Counted from the first letter of the stretch, positions 1-9,401 are shown. The stretch is 64,000 nucleotides of DNA from an uncultured Gammaproteobacteria bacterium (GCA_951812995.1 CATOTD010000004.1:186001-250000), one strand, 5' to 3'. Made by a program: numbers and translations. Notes: generated by a model not told the origin, from the sequence alone.

Positions 1-498
1 ACCTGCCTTGGCGCGCGCTTTCTCTTCTTTCGTCATGCGCTGGCGCGGGGCAAAGACCAACGTGGCATCCACAATCTGACCGCCGGTCGGTTTGTATCCC
101 CGCGCGCAGAGCTGAGCTTCAAACGCGGCAAACAGGCCCTTGAAGACACCCGCCTGGGTCAGCTTCTCTCTGAAAAGCCAGACCGTCTTATGATCAGGTG
201 TCGGCTCCCCGATTTGAAATCCCAGGAACCGCAGCCAACTGAAACGGTCACGAATGAGAAACTCCATCCGCTCATCACTCAGATTGTGCATCGAGGCCAA
301 CACCAGCACCTTGAACATCACAACGGCATCATAGGGCGGACGACCACCTTTGGGACGTTCCCCATAGCCAAGCGCTTCAACAAGAACTGGGCGAAACACT
401 TCGAAATCAACGTGCCGCTCCAAAACCTCAAGCGGATCTCCCATCGCCGAAAGCCGCGCCAAATGATCCGTCAAATCAAACAATCCAGGTGCGGGCAT
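1..498 (-). CDS. IS5-family transposase, N-terminal 166 residues (partial)
   Basis: The frame is open from ATG at 498 to the window edge. It holds the DUF772-like N-terminal domain (FDLTDHLARLSAMG, GRPPYDAVVMFKVLVLASM) and the start of the DDE domain (QIVDATLVFAPRQ, with the first catalytic Asp). Where the four other copies have an amber codon after EKLT, this copy reads EKLTQAGVFKGLF, so the frame runs on. The rest of the gene lies outside the window, so it cannot be said whether this copy is active. It could be the source of transposase for the defective copies. Confidence 0.85.
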   Translation of the reverse strand, partial: MPAPGLFDLTDHLARLSAMGDPLEVLERHVDFEVFRPVLVEALGYGERPKGGRPPYDAVVMFKVLVLASMHNLSDERMEFLIRDRFSWLRFLGFQIGEPTPDHKTVWLFREKLTQAGVFKGLFAAFEAQLCARGYKPTGGQIVDATLVFAPRQRMTKEEKARAKAG

Positions 499-565
499 AA
501 ACAAAATCCTCCCACATCAAGTGAATCAGATCGTACCACAAAATGTACGGTTTTTAGAGGCTTCC
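1..565 (-). mobile_element. IS5-A copy 1 (IS5 family), 5' part, cut by window edge
   Basis: This is the upstream half of an IS5-family element read on the minus strand. Its outer end at 565 carries the terminal repeat GGAAGCCTCTAAAAAC, which pairs imperfectly with GGAGACCTCGAACAAC at the other end of complete copies (about 1,300 bp). It is abutted at 566 by the terminal repeat of an IS256-type element, so it inserted at the end of that older element. It is the only one of five copies in which the transposase codon at 156-158 is CAG rather than TAG. Confidence 0.9.
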
Positions 566-591
566 AGTTACACAGTTCTTGGGACTATCTC
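566..591 (-). repeat. Terminal inverted repeat remnant of IS256-B
   Basis: The 26 bases match the outer end of the longer IS256-B remnants at 12498 and 54636 (revcomp starts GAGATAGTCCCAAGAACTG). Nothing else of the element is left here. It lies between IS5-A copy 1 and the 3' side of lptA. Confidence 0.75.
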
Positions 592-656
592 CTTCTTAAG
601 TGTATTTATGCACGGTTGATCTGCATGGCATACAAACACGTCTGTCTTATGCTTAT

Positions 657-1220
657 TTATTGCGCCTGTTGCTTCTTTTTAATGATAACTTGTATACGAC
701 CATCGGCCCCTTTCTTTGCGGGATCAGTTGGTTTATCGGGTGCTGTTGTACCTTCGGCTTTTACTTGACTCAGCACCGTGTCATATTCAATGCGATTGCC
801 ACGTAAACGTAGCCCCTCTTGCGTTACAAAGGCCTCATCGATCAAGATGATATAATCCTTTAGCGGGTAATATTCCATTTGCAATGCTTCGGCTTCATCA
901 TATATTTCACTATCATCTGGTAGCTGCCGATACGTCGCGGGGGTCCCCTGCATAATGATGAGCTCTGCTTCACCATCGTCATCATTGTAAACGGTCATGG
1001 TATGTCCAGTTATATGTATACTGCCTTGATCGGCAACAACGTCACCGCGATAGATAGTGACACCTTTAATATCATCCATCTCAGCCGAATCTGCTGTGAT
1101 CATAATATCTTGATCCCGGTCGGTTGATAGTGCCAACACACAATCCATCATGGTTGCAATAACCAATGCCAACAAGCAATTGGCCGTGGTCTTAAGGGGT
1201 TGTGATTTTTGTCTGTACAT
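657..1220 (-). CDS. lptA: Lipopolysaccharide transport periplasmic protein LptA
   Basis: LptA forms the periplasmic bridge that carries LPS from LptBFGC in the inner membrane to LptDE in the outer membrane. The product (187 aa from ATG 1220) has a hydrophobic leader (TTANCLLALVIATMMDCVLA) and an OstA-like beta-jellyroll segment (DSAEMDDIKGVTIYRGDVVADQG). ATG 1220 was chosen because TGGAG lies upstream and the longer ORF from 1268 would overlap lptC heavily; even so it overlaps the lptC stop by 29 bp, typical of this operon. The C-terminus is Lys/Gln rich. lptB, which normally follows, is absent: an IS256 end and IS5-A copy 1 lie 65 bp past the stop. Confidence 0.9.
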   Translation of the reverse strand: MYRQKSQPLKTTANCLLALVIATMMDCVLALSTDRDQDIMITADSAEMDDIKGVTIYRGDVVADQGSIHITGHTMTVYNDDDGEAELIIMQGTPATYRQLPDDSEIYDEAEALQMEYYPLKDYIILIDEAFVTQEGLRLRGNRIEYDTVLSQVKAEGTTAPDKPTDPAKKGADGRIQVIIKKKQQAQ

Positions 1221-1752
1221 TGCTAAGAAACTCCATCTGTTGTTCTTGAAGATAAGCGCGCATCCCAATTGCGTGTGTGATGGAACGTTTCCTGATCAAG
1301 GTGGCCGCGTTATCAGTCTCGGCATATTCTTGATCGACCAACACTCGCGCATCTTCAGAAATTAATTTTACCTTAAGATTACCAGATTCATCATTTTGAT
1401 GTAGGCGGACATTGCCACTTAACAAAATAACATTATTATTTGACGTAGCCTGGCCCTTATCAGCAGTTATAATAATGGGCGGTCTATTGAGTCGGAATAT
1501 CTCAAACTGGAGGTTGTTTAATTCGCTGGTATCATCAGGGTAATGTGCTATATACGCAGCGTTAAGGCGATTCTTTGGGGTGCCGTCCTGATTCATGGTC
1601 AAGGTTGAGAAGTTTTCCATGTAAAAGTCGGGGTAATGTGCCCAGCTACTTAAGTTTGTCGTGTTATCTGTTGTCAGTTTTTCCAGTGCCCAGTAACTGC
1701 ATCCTGCCACTGCTATCAAGATGAACATCAACTTGCCTTTCTCACTAAACAC
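1192..1752 (-). CDS. lptC: LPS export system protein LptC
   Basis: LptC is the single-span inner-membrane protein that hands LPS from the LptBFG transporter to LptA. The 186-aa product starts with a short cytoplasmic tail and one transmembrane helix (residues about 8-24, LMFILIAVAGCSYWALE), followed by a periplasmic beta-jellyroll (FRLNRPPIIITADKGQATSNNN, VRLHQNDESGNLKVKLISED). Length and order, between kdsC and lptA, match the conserved enterobacterial operon. The start is the only ATG ahead of the membrane helix. Confidence 0.92.
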   Translation of the reverse strand: MFSEKGKLMFILIAVAGCSYWALEKLTTDNTTNLSSWAHYPDFYMENFSTLTMNQDGTPKNRLNAAYIAHYPDDTSELNNLQFEIFRLNRPPIIITADKGQATSNNNVILLSGNVRLHQNDESGNLKVKLISEDARVLVDQEYAETDNAATLIRKRSITHAIGMRAYLQEQQMEFLSNVQTKITTP

Positions 1753-1784
1753 AGGTATGACCCATACCCGCCAATGTCATCCGT

Positions 1785-2324
1785 TCAGGGTACTAGGTAG
1801 CGTTGAATGAGATCATCATATTGCCCCTGAGCACGCATGATTAACTCGCACACCTCTCTGACGGCACCTTCCCCACCTCGACTCTCTGTAGTCCAGACAG
1901 CGTTGTTTTGCACTTCACTACGCGCATCGGCAACGGCAATGGGTAGTCCAACCTGAATCATGGCAGGCAGGTCAATAACATCGTCACCGACATAAGCCAC
2001 CTGATCCGACACCAGACTTAGCGTTGCCATAAGGCTTAAGAGTCGGGCACCCTTATCTTGTTCGCCTTGAAAGACATATTTGATGCCGAGCGATGCCATA
2101 CGTTCGGCGACAATATTGGAGGATCGTGCAGTGATTACGGCAATCTTGCAGCCCGTTTCGAGCAACATAATCAATCCGTATCCATCGTGCACATGGAATG
2201 TTTTGTACTCGTTGCCACTTTCACCGAGCATCAGTTTGCCGTCCGTCAATACACCATCAACATCAAACACGGCCAGCTTGATAGCGGCGGCTTTTGCCAT
2301 AATCAATTTTTTATCCATCTGCAT
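1785..2324 (-). CDS. kdsC: 3-deoxy-D-manno-octulosonate-8-phosphate phosphatase KdsC
   Basis: A HAD-superfamily phosphatase that removes phosphate from Kdo-8-phosphate, the step before CMP-Kdo synthesis for the LPS inner core. The 179-aa protein shows HAD motif I (FDVDGVLTDG, Asp21 nucleophile and Asp23), the motif IV region (YVGDDVIDLPAM) and no cap domain, as expected for the tetrameric C0-type KdsC. It lies 12 bp after kdsD and 32 bp before lptC, so co-transcription is likely. The normal family length is about 180 residues. Confidence 0.95.
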   Translation of the reverse strand: MQMDKKLIMAKAAAIKLAVFDVDGVLTDGKLMLGESGNEYKTFHVHDGYGLIMLLETGCKIAVITARSSNIVAERMASLGIKYVFQGEQDKGARLLSLMATLSLVSDQVAYVGDDVIDLPAMIQVGLPIAVADARSEVQNNAVWTTESRGGEGAVREVCELIMRAQGQYDDLIQRYLVP

Positions 2325-2336
2325 ATCTTACGGCAT

Positions 2337-3317
2337 CTATACGACCCGTGCACGTAACAGATCGTGCATATTCAAAATACCAATCAACTTATCTTGCTCA
2401 TCCACTACGACCAGGGCATTGATACGATGTTCTTCCATTAACGCAAGTGCGGAGGCGGCCAGTGCCTGGGCCTTTATCTTTTTACCGTCACAGGTCATGG
2501 CCGCTGTAACAAGACAGGTGTTGATATCAATATCTGTATCAAGCGCACGGCGTAAGTCACCATCGGTAAAGATACCCAAGACATGATCACTGTCATCGAC
2601 GATGGTTGTCACGCCCAGACCTTTTTGCGTCATCTCAAGCAGGGCTTCGCGCAGTACAGCGGTCGTCGCAACTTTGGGTATCTCGGTCGCGGTGTGCATG
2701 ATGTCGCTGACATGCAACAGCAAACGCCGACCTAATGTACCGCCCGGGTGTGATAAGGCAAAGTCATCTTCACTAAAGCCGCGTGCCTTCAGCAAGGCGA
2801 CAGCGATGGCATCACCCATAGCCAATGTCGCCGTTGTGCTTGCGGTAGGTGCCAACCCAAGTGGACAGGCCTCTTTACTGACACGCACATCAATATTGAC
2901 AGTGGCGGTATTGGCCAGCGTTGAGTCTGGTTTGCCGGTTAATGCGATCATCGGCGTATTTAATCGTTTGATAACCGGCAACAAAGCGACAACCTCTTCT
3001 GTTTCTCCAGAATTCGATAAAACGATAACAGCATCGTTAGGCGTAATCATGCCCGAGTCGCCATGACTGGCTTCGCCTGGATGGACAAAGAAAGCCGGCG
3101 TACCGGTGCTCGCCAGCGTTGCTGCGATCTTGTTTCCAATATGCCCCGATTTACCCATGCCGATAACGACCACACGCCCTTTACATTGCAGTAAGATATG
3201 ACAGGCAACGACAAATTTATCATCAATGCGACCTATTAATTCGGCGAGTGCAGCTTGTTCGGTTGCGATGACGGCCTTGCCAAGAGACTTAAATTTTTCC
3301 GGACTCAATTCATTCAT
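2337..3317 (-). CDS. kdsD: Arabinose-5-phosphate isomerase KdsD
   Basis: Converts ribulose-5-phosphate to arabinose-5-phosphate, the first step of Kdo synthesis. The 326-aa protein has an N-terminal SIS sugar-isomerase domain (VVIGMGKSGHIGNKIAATLA; FFVHPGEASHGDSGM; IVLSNSGETEEV) and two C-terminal CBS domains from about residue 205 (GLGVTTIVDDSDHVLGIFTDGDLRRAL; EHRINALVVVDEQDKLIGILNMHDLL). This SIS-CBS-CBS order is the full-length KdsD architecture. It is 8 bp from yrbG and 12 bp from kdsC on the same strand. Confidence 0.95.
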   Translation of the reverse strand: MNELSPEKFKSLGKAVIATEQAALAELIGRIDDKFVVACHILLQCKGRVVVIGMGKSGHIGNKIAATLASTGTPAFFVHPGEASHGDSGMITPNDAVIVLSNSGETEEVVALLPVIKRLNTPMIALTGKPDSTLANTATVNIDVRVSKEACPLGLAPTASTTATLAMGDAIAVALLKARGFSEDDFALSHPGGTLGRRLLLHVSDIMHTATEIPKVATTAVLREALLEMTQKGLGVTTIVDDSDHVLGIFTDGDLRRALDTDIDINTCLVTAAMTCDGKKIKAQALAASALALMEEHRINALVVVDEQDKLIGILNMHDLLRARVV

Positions 3318-3325
3318 GGTTTAAG

Positions 3326-4291
3326 TTATACGATACGCTGTGAAAACAGCAAATACTGATAGCCAATAAAACAGATCAATAATACTGCACCCTCGGTTTT
3401 GACCAGTTTACCCTTGCTGGACAGGAATATCATTGCACCTAACAATAAAGTCAAGCCAAGCATTGCCGGGTAATCCTGCGTTAATACCTCACGTGCAAAA
3501 TAATCCGGGTGGATCAATACCGGGATGCCCAATACAGCGAAGGTATTAAACATGTTTGAACCGATAATATTACCAATAGCAATATCCGCTTCTTTTTTGA
3601 GGATGCTGATAATGGAAGCGGCAAGCTCAGGCAAGCTGGTGCCAATGGCAATAATAGTTAAGCCGATGACAAGATCCGATACGCCATAGTATTTTGCAAT
3701 AAACACCGCACCGCGCACCAGCAGCTCTGCGCCCAAAACTAGCAATACCAGTCCAATCAACAGTTTTATAACGGCAGTTTTTGTCGGCTCAACCGCACTT
3801 AATTCCTGTTCAAATTCACGCATGAGTGGGTCTGTTACAGATGTTTTGTATGCAACCCAGACGATCCAGCCTATTGACCCAAACAGCGCGATCAGCAATA
3901 TAACCCCATCAAGTCGGCTCAAATGGCTATCGAGCATTAACAACAAAGCCAGCAAGAGTGCCGCACACATCAACCCATACTCTCTTTTGATGGTCCGGGA
4001 GGTGATCGTCACCGGCAATAATAGAATACTCACACCTAATACCAGACCAATGTTGGTAATGTTGGAGCCAAGGGCATTACCAATCGCAATAGCCGTCTTG
4101 CCCTGCAAGGCAGATACAGAGCCGACGACGATTTCTGGAGCGGAGGTGGCAAAGCCGACGACGGTCAAGCCGATTATCAATGGCGGCATACCCAATTGGT
4201 ACGCAATATTGGCGGCACCAGTGACAAATATGTCAGCACCGTATACAAGCAAGGCAAGCCCCAGCAGGATAAAAATACATGAAACCAACAT
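3326..4291 (-). CDS. yrbG: Calcium/sodium antiporter, YrbG type (CaCA family)
   Basis: An integral membrane cation/Ca2+ exchanger of 321 residues with about ten hydrophobic segments and the two inverted alpha-repeats of the family (GFATSAPEIVVGSVSALQGK near residue 47, and IAIGTSLPELAASIISI in the second half). The conserved acidic residue in each repeat is present. It heads the kdsD-kdsC-lptC-lptA cluster as in Escherichia coli. The transported ion has not been settled for most YrbG proteins, so 'calcium/sodium' is a family label. The 134 bp to the divergent amgK presumably hold promoters for both directions. Confidence 0.9.
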   Translation of the reverse strand: MLVSCIFILLGLALLVYGADIFVTGAANIAYQLGMPPLIIGLTVVGFATSAPEIVVGSVSALQGKTAIAIGNALGSNITNIGLVLGVSILLLPVTITSRTIKREYGLMCAALLLALLLMLDSHLSRLDGVILLIALFGSIGWIVWVAYKTSVTDPLMREFEQELSAVEPTKTAVIKLLIGLVLLVLGAELLVRGAVFIAKYYGVSDLVIGLTIIAIGTSLPELAASIISILKKEADIAIGNIIGSNMFNTFAVLGIPVLIHPDYFAREVLTQDYPAMLGLTLLLGAMIFLSSKGKLVKTEGAVLLICFIGYQYLLFSQRIV

Positions 4292-4425
4292 GTGTTAGTG
4301 TTTCTCCTTTTTTAGTTAATCAAGATAATGTTGGATTAAGGTTGTTCTTAAAAACAACGCTGGTAAGTTTTACCTTGCTATAAAAAAACATAAACTATCT
4401 GCAATAAACTAATTAAAGTCTTTTA

Positions 4426-5415
4426 ATGTCCAAACGTTTCGAGTCTCTACAAGACTGGTTAATAGAAATCCTTAATACCAGTGCTTTTAATTTAAAGCCA
4501 GCCTCCGAGGATGCCAGTTTTCGATATTATTATCGCCTACAACTAGGCAAGACAAGGTTTGTTGTTATGGATGCGCCGCCAGAGCACGAGGATTGTAAGT
4601 CATTTATAAAGGTGAATCGTATCTTGCAAGCGGGCAATGTCAATGTGCCCATCATACATAATATGAATTTAGAACAGGGGTTTTTATTGCTGAGCGATTT
4701 TGGTACTGATCACTATTTGGATAAACTCAATCAGTCCTCTGTAGCCAGGCTGTATACCGATGCCATCAAGACGATAGTCGCCATGCAAACCAATGCCGAC
4801 ACACAAGCATTGCGTTGTTACGATGCCGCACTATTACAGCGTGAGATGCGTCTTTTTACAGATTGGTTGCTGGACAAACATCTGCAGATTGCGCTAAACA
4901 AGGATCAAGCGAGTGCCCTGCAAGTATTATTCGATATGTTGCAAGCCAATGCCCTGGCACAACCGCAAGCCTTTGTGCATAGGGATTTTCACTCAAGAAA
5001 TCTGATGTTGACCCAGGCAAACAATCCGGGCGTGATTGATTATCAGGATGCCGTATATGGCCCTGTTACCTATGATCTGGTGTCTTTATTAAAGGACTGT
5101 TATATCAAATGGTCGCAACCAGAGATCAATGCTTGGCTGGCGTTTTATCTCAATGAAAGGGTATCTTGCGGCGACAGACTTGCAATCGATCGGGCACAGT
5201 TTCAACGTTGGTTTGATTTGATGGGCGTACAGCGACATCTCAAGGCCAGTGGCATATTCGCGCGGTTGTCACAACGTGATGGCAAGCATGATTTTCTAAA
5301 AGATATTCCTCGAACCTTGTCCTATATTCTTGATCTTAAAAACACATATAGAGAATTATCACCCTTGATTGCGCTTATCGAAGAACGTATTTTACCAAGG
5401 CTGGAACAACCATGA
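4426..5415 (+). CDS. amgK: N-acetylmuramate/N-acetylglucosamine anomeric kinase AmgK
   Basis: Phosphorylates MurNAc (and GlcNAc) at C1 in the cell-wall recycling route that bypasses de novo UDP-MurNAc synthesis. The 329-aa protein has an aminoglycoside-phosphotransferase fold: a nucleotide-binding N-lobe, the catalytic HxDxxxxN motif (FVHRDFHSRNLML, His185/Asp187) and the metal-binding segment VIDYQDAVYGPVTYDLVSLL. It overlaps murU by 4 bp (ATGATGG), the classic amgK-murU pair. It is divergent from the LPS-Kdo operon. Assignment rests on both sequence and the murU neighbour. Confidence 0.93.
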   Translation: MSKRFESLQDWLIEILNTSAFNLKPASEDASFRYYYRLQLGKTRFVVMDAPPEHEDCKSFIKVNRILQAGNVNVPIIHNMNLEQGFLLLSDFGTDHYLDKLNQSSVARLYTDAIKTIVAMQTNADTQALRCYDAALLQREMRLFTDWLLDKHLQIALNKDQASALQVLFDMLQANALAQPQAFVHRDFHSRNLMLTQANNPGVIDYQDAVYGPVTYDLVSLLKDCYIKWSQPEINAWLAFYLNERVSCGDRLAIDRAQFQRWFDLMGVQRHLKASGIFARLSQRDGKHDFLKDIPRTLSYILDLKNTYRELSPLIALIEERILPRLEQP

Positions 5416-6077
5416 TGGCCATGATTCTTGCGGCAGGTCGCGGTGTACGCATGCGTCCATTGACTGATTCAATACCCAAACCGTTGCTGGCGGTTGCCGG
5501 TAAACCGCTCATTGTCCATCAGCTAGAGGCGTTGGTCACAGCCGGCGTGGAAAAAATTATTATCAATACAGGCTATTTGGGGGACAAGATCCATGCTTGT
5601 TTGGGCATCGGCGAACGTTTTGGCGTGTCGATACAGTACTCCGATGAAGGCAACACACCGTTAGAAACCGCAGGCGGGATCATTAAGGCCTTGCCCTTGC
5701 TCGGCGATGCGCCATTTATCGTGACCAACGCAGACATCTATACGAATTTTGACTATAAGCGATTGCCACGGCAACCAGACTTCGATGTTCATCTGGTGTT
5801 GGTTGATAATCCGCCACACAATATGCAGGGTGATTTTGCCTTGATTGATGGTCGTTTATCAAACAAAGGTCGCCAAAAACTGACCTACAGCGGCATAGGA
5901 TTATATCATCCGCGTCTCTTTAGAAACCGTACCCCCGGGCATCATTCTTTAGTACCAATACTGCGTCAGTCGGCACACACGCATCAGGCAAGTGGTGAGT
6001 ATTTTGGGGGTTATTGGAATGATGTTGGCACACCTGAACGCTTACAAGAACTCAATAAGCAAACAGGCTTTATCTGA
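5412..6077 (+). CDS. murU: N-acetylmuramate alpha-1-phosphate uridylyltransferase MurU
   Basis: Uses UTP to convert MurNAc-1-phosphate into UDP-MurNAc, completing the AmgK-MurU recycling shunt, which is known to confer intrinsic fosfomycin tolerance in Pseudomonas. The 221-aa nucleotidyltransferase has the signature MILAAGRGVRMRPLTDSIPK at the N-terminus, the sugar-binding ETAGGIIKALPLL, and VTNADIY with the metal-binding Asp. It lacks a C-terminal acyltransferase domain, as MurU should. Translation is probably coupled to amgK through the overlap. Confidence 0.93.
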   Translation: MMAMILAAGRGVRMRPLTDSIPKPLLAVAGKPLIVHQLEALVTAGVEKIIINTGYLGDKIHACLGIGERFGVSIQYSDEGNTPLETAGGIIKALPLLGDAPFIVTNADIYTNFDYKRLPRQPDFDVHLVLVDNPPHNMQGDFALIDGRLSNKGRQKLTYSGIGLYHPRLFRNRTPGHHSLVPILRQSAHTHQASGEYFGGYWNDVGTPERLQELNKQTGFI

Positions 6078-6213
6078 ACAGGTTTTAATTTTGCGTACAG
6101 ACACGATATAGTGGATGAAAAATGTAGGCTGTTCTCTCAAATCCACTGAAAATAGTTTTGTCATTAAGTGCTACATATCCTAATATTTCTATACTATTAG
6201 AGATTAAAAAATT

Positions 6214-6348
6214 ATGGCTGTAGAAAATACTCATAATAAACCACACCCTCGTTTATTAGGCGAATATCTCTCGTGCTCACGCGGTGCTATTAGGATGGCC
6301 ATGCAAAAAAACGTGCCGCTAGAGTACAGGGCAATACTACAAAGCTGA
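6214..6348 (+). CDS. Possible small protein, 44 aa, unknown
   Basis: The ORF MAVENTHNKPHPRLLGEYLS... lies in the 300 bp between murU and IS256-A. It could be a real small gene or the head of a gene cut off by the IS. The segment SCSRGAIRMAMQKNVPLEY has a helix-turn-helix-like spacing but no family is recognised. No strong Shine-Dalgarno site is visible. The rest of 6078-6377 shows a weak hairpin (GTGGAT/ATCCAC) near 6113-6146 and no other coding signal. Confidence 0.3.
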   Translation: MAVENTHNKPHPRLLGEYLSCSRGAIRMAMQKNVPLEYRAILQS

Positions 6349-6377
6349 TTGGTGAGGTACTCATTGATTTAGGAGCT

Positions 6378-7742
6378 ATTGTCAAAAATAGTGTCTGACA
6401 ATTTGATCATGCGGCTGCCTTGTCGTCCTCGTTCACCTCGCTTCCATCTTTAAGCTTCACGCCTCCAATCACCTTTGCCAAGTGTCTGAAGCCTCTCAAT
6501 TTGCGCCAGGAATCTTCGGCGCATAATCCCATCTTGCAGATCATCGTCAGCATCGTATTCCGCGTGACACAACCTTTAGCCTGGCGTGTTCTATGCCGGA
6601 TTGTCGCAAAGCTCGACGGGGTGACATTCGTTGTCCTGATATGGCTCCAGTGCTCTGCTGGAAAGTCATAAAATGCCAGCAACGCATCACGGTCTTTCGA
6701 TAAGCATGCCACTGCCTTGGGATACTTGACACCGAAACGTTCCTCAAAGTCATCGAACACCTGCTCTGCGTCAACGCGGCCCTCTGCCATCCAGACCCTG
6801 CTTTGCTTTCTCCTGAACAGACTTGGGCAGATAGTTCAGCACATTGCCGGTCCTGTGCATCCAGCAACGTTGCACATCAGTCTCTGGATACACTGCCTCA
6901 AGGGCTGCCCAGAAACCCAAAGCACCATCGCCAATGGCCAGCTTTGGGGCTGACCCAAGCCTCTTTGTTGCAACGACAACAACACTGCTCGCCAGCGCTG
7001 TTTCGATTCCCTGACACCCTATTCAATCGACATAAAATGCTTCTGACCGCGACTGTTCACGCCGATGATGACCAGGCAACACAATCGACCATCGTCACCT
7101 CGAAGACCACTGTAGATGCCATCAGTCCAGATATAGACCCATTCATCCGCCACGGAACGTGTACACCATTGCTTGTATGTAGCTTCCCATTGCCGTTTCA
7201 AACAACCCACGACATTGGCCGACAGCCCTTTAGCCTCGGGTCCGACAATAGCTTCCAGTGCGCTCTGCATCTGGCCACTCGAAACACCTTTCAAATAAAG
7301 CCAGGGAATCGCCGCATCCAGGGTCGCTGTGCGCCGGATGTAGGGCGGTACAAGCAAAGATTGAAAGCTCGCCGACTCACCTTCACGGCTACGGATATTG
7401 GGCACCTCGACGCTGACCTTGCCAACCCCGATGATGATCTCTCGTTCTGGATGATGGCCACTGCGGACAACGCGCTGTCGTCCGTCAGCCGTCCTTTGAT
7501 CATCATACTGCCTCATCAACGCATCTGGCTCTGCCTGGACAGCTTCGGTGATTAACTGTCTCGCACCAGATCTGAGTAACTCTGTCAGTGGATCAATGCC
7601 CTCTGGTGTACCCAGATCAATCACAGTATTGTTTGTCATGTGTGGCGTACTCCTCTTGCTACTTTCGATTGCTAGACAAAACCGATTTCAGCAAGGCACG
7701 CCGCATACTTCAACCTATTCAGACACCAGATTCGGTTATAAC
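6378..7742 (-). mobile_element. IS256-A copy 1 (IS256 family, decayed)
   Basis: This element is closely related to the intact copy at 40553-41927 and oriented the other way. Both ends are visible: ATTGTCAAAAATAGTGTCTGAC at 6378 and, on the minus strand, GTTATAACCGAATCTGGTGTCTG at 7742. The family usually leaves 8-9-bp target duplications; only a GAGCT match flanks this copy, so the exact ends are uncertain. Confidence 0.85.
6407..7639 (-). pseudogene. IS256-A transposase, frameshifted
   Basis: Compared with the 414-aa intact copy, this gene reads MTNNTVIDLGTPEGIDPLTE... to HFMSIE and then meets a stop at 7019. The C-terminal half is split between two other frames (6547-6867 and 6407-6790), so at least one nonsense and two frame changes have occurred. 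The catalytic triad is scattered over separate frames. No active product is expected. Confidence 0.9.
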
Positions 7743-7984
7743 TCTGAGCTACTTAAGGGTTATTCCGTCTGAAAAACGAAAAAAGACCAGAAAAGACCAA
7801 AATTTAAGGACAATAACAACCAGAAATCACTGCAGGTGGCTGGAAATTTAACCATTGAAGGATAATCTCCAAATGAGATGTTTAGTGCAAACAAAGGTCT
7901 CAGCATGAAATACAAAGCAGAGATTAATGGTTTAACAGGGCTGCTGTGGAACAAAGATAATTCTTAGAATAATGGAGGAGTAAT
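7743..7984. other. Intergenic stretch before the split methyltransferase
   Basis: No supported gene. A short frame ending at a TAG near 7967 (...NGLTGLLWNKDNS) could be the tail of a gene removed by IS256-A, but it is too short to identify. A strong ribosome-binding site (GGAGGAGTAAT) at 7973-7983 belongs to the methyltransferase start at 7985. Confidence 0.4.
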
Positions 7985-8009
7985 ATGCATAGAGATAAAA
8001 AACTTGAGT

Positions 8010-8017
8010 TAATTAAA
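8010..8017. repeat. Target-site duplication, left (IS1595 copy 1)
   Basis: TAATTAAA, repeated exactly at 9477-9484 on the other side of the element. Eight bases is the duplication length reported for IS1595-family elements. Confidence 0.9.
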
Positions 8018-8147
8018 GGGAATTATATACTTGAATCCAACTTCACTACAAAATACAAACACAATGATTTGTTAGTTTTTTCAAGTAACAAGCTCACCAT
8101 GCTCACCTGTTACCTTATGCAATTTTTCAATTGCACTCCATTTTGGG

Positions 8148-8429
8148 TTAAACCATCTTTTCTTGTCTTTCGTTTGCACGCAACGACAATAAAAAGGTTT
8201 TTATCGGTTTTTTATCTTTGTTGAATACTGCAATATCAAGCGGATACTCTTTTTTGGTATCAGATGGCCTTACTTTTACACGCCACTGTGGTCGTGTTTG
8301 TAATTGTTCTTTGGGGTATCCGTAATCTTCGACAAGTGTTTCGGAAAAGACTTGTACTGCTTCTACTTCTTCTGGCGTAGCTTTTACTTCTTCACCACTT
8401 ATATAGTCTTTGATGTAACCTTCTCTCAT
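8148..8429 (-). CDS. IS1595 passenger: HsdR N-terminal-like fragment
   Basis: The 93-aa product from ATG 8429 (AGGA six bases upstream) is identical to those at 55753 and 60817. ETLVEDYGYPKEQLQTRPQW and KKEYPLDIAVFNKDKK resemble the HSDR_N domain of type I restriction subunits, where the Asp belongs to the nuclease core. The expected (E)xK strand is not in this frame; it appears in the -1 frame (IVVACKRKTRKDGL). See the entry at 55753 for the full reading. Confidence 0.65.
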   Translation of the reverse strand: MREGYIKDYISGEEVKATPEEVEAVQVFSETLVEDYGYPKEQLQTRPQWRVKVRPSDTKKEYPLDIAVFNKDKKPIKTFLLSLRANERQEKMV

Positions 8430-8469
8430 TATCGTCCTGTATATCCGCATTCTATTTCCATTGCTTTGC

Positions 8470-9401
8470 TCATGCTAGCACCTCGCGATAGGTAATCCGT
8501 TTACCTATCGCGTTGCTTATAAGTGATTCTATACGTTGATTGGTTGGTAACTTACATTGTCCGTTATTCAGTCTAAAAGTCACTTCGTTCACATAGCGAT
8601 GTAAGTGTTTAGTGCTGGCATGAGGCCATACCCCATACAGACCGCGTTTGAGTAAAGCCCAGACACTTTCAATGCTATTGGTATGAATGTTGTTTGAACC
8701 CACATATTCTCCCGCACTATGGGTTACCGTACCATGCTGATAAGCAGACTGTAAATGCTGATATGACCTGTGTTCATCTGTGTAAATGGTGGCACCATAT
8801 TCCACTGAACAGCCAATCTCTTTGTGCAGGGTCGGTATATCAGTTGATGGGATAGGCTTAGCCCTTGTGCGGCCACCGCGCTCACGCATTCCGACCACTA
8901 CCTGCTTGCCAGCTACGCCACGGCCTGCGCGGGCTTTCTTGTGTTTGTGTTTGTTATGTTCCTTCCCACCGATATAGGTCTCATCAATCTCAACAATGCC
9001 AGAAAGTAAATTATCTGTATTATCGTTACAGGATTCACGAATGCGGGCCTGCATAAACCAGGCGGTCTTTTGAGTTACTCCGATTTGTTTAGATAACTGC
9101 AAGCTAGATATGCCCTTGCGCGAGGTGACAGTTAAGTAAATAGCATATAGCCATTTATGTAGTGGAACATGAGAACGTTCAAAGATAGTGCCGGTTCTCA
9201 CTGTAAACTCACTCTTGCAGTCCCGGCATAAGTAATATCCTGTCCGCTTTCCTTTGCGCGGGGTAATACGCTTAAATCCCCCACAATGAGGACAGGATAT
9301 GTAATCTCCCCAGCGCGTTGTCCCTCAAAATACAATCTAGCGGCTTCAGCATCCGGAAACTGGCGAAATAACTCAAATGTGGATATGGTATTGTCTTTCA
9401 T
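8470..9401 (-). pseudogene. IS1595 transposase, inactivated by a 2-bp insertion
   Basis: Relative to the intact 309-aa copies, the sequence around 9313 reads CAACGCGCTGGGG instead of CAACGCTGGGG, a duplicated GC. This shifts the frame after FEGQR and leaves a 67-aa product plus an out-of-frame 243-aa remainder containing the DDE core (VEIDETYIGG, IYTDEHRSY, NSIESVWALLKRG). This copy is therefore fixed in place unless served in trans. Confidence 0.93.

Noticed and set aside
8786..9056. Short ORFs opposite the IS1595 transposase
   Set aside because: They recur opposite every transposase copy (55126-55396, 60190-60460, 63394-63664) and are antisense shadows.
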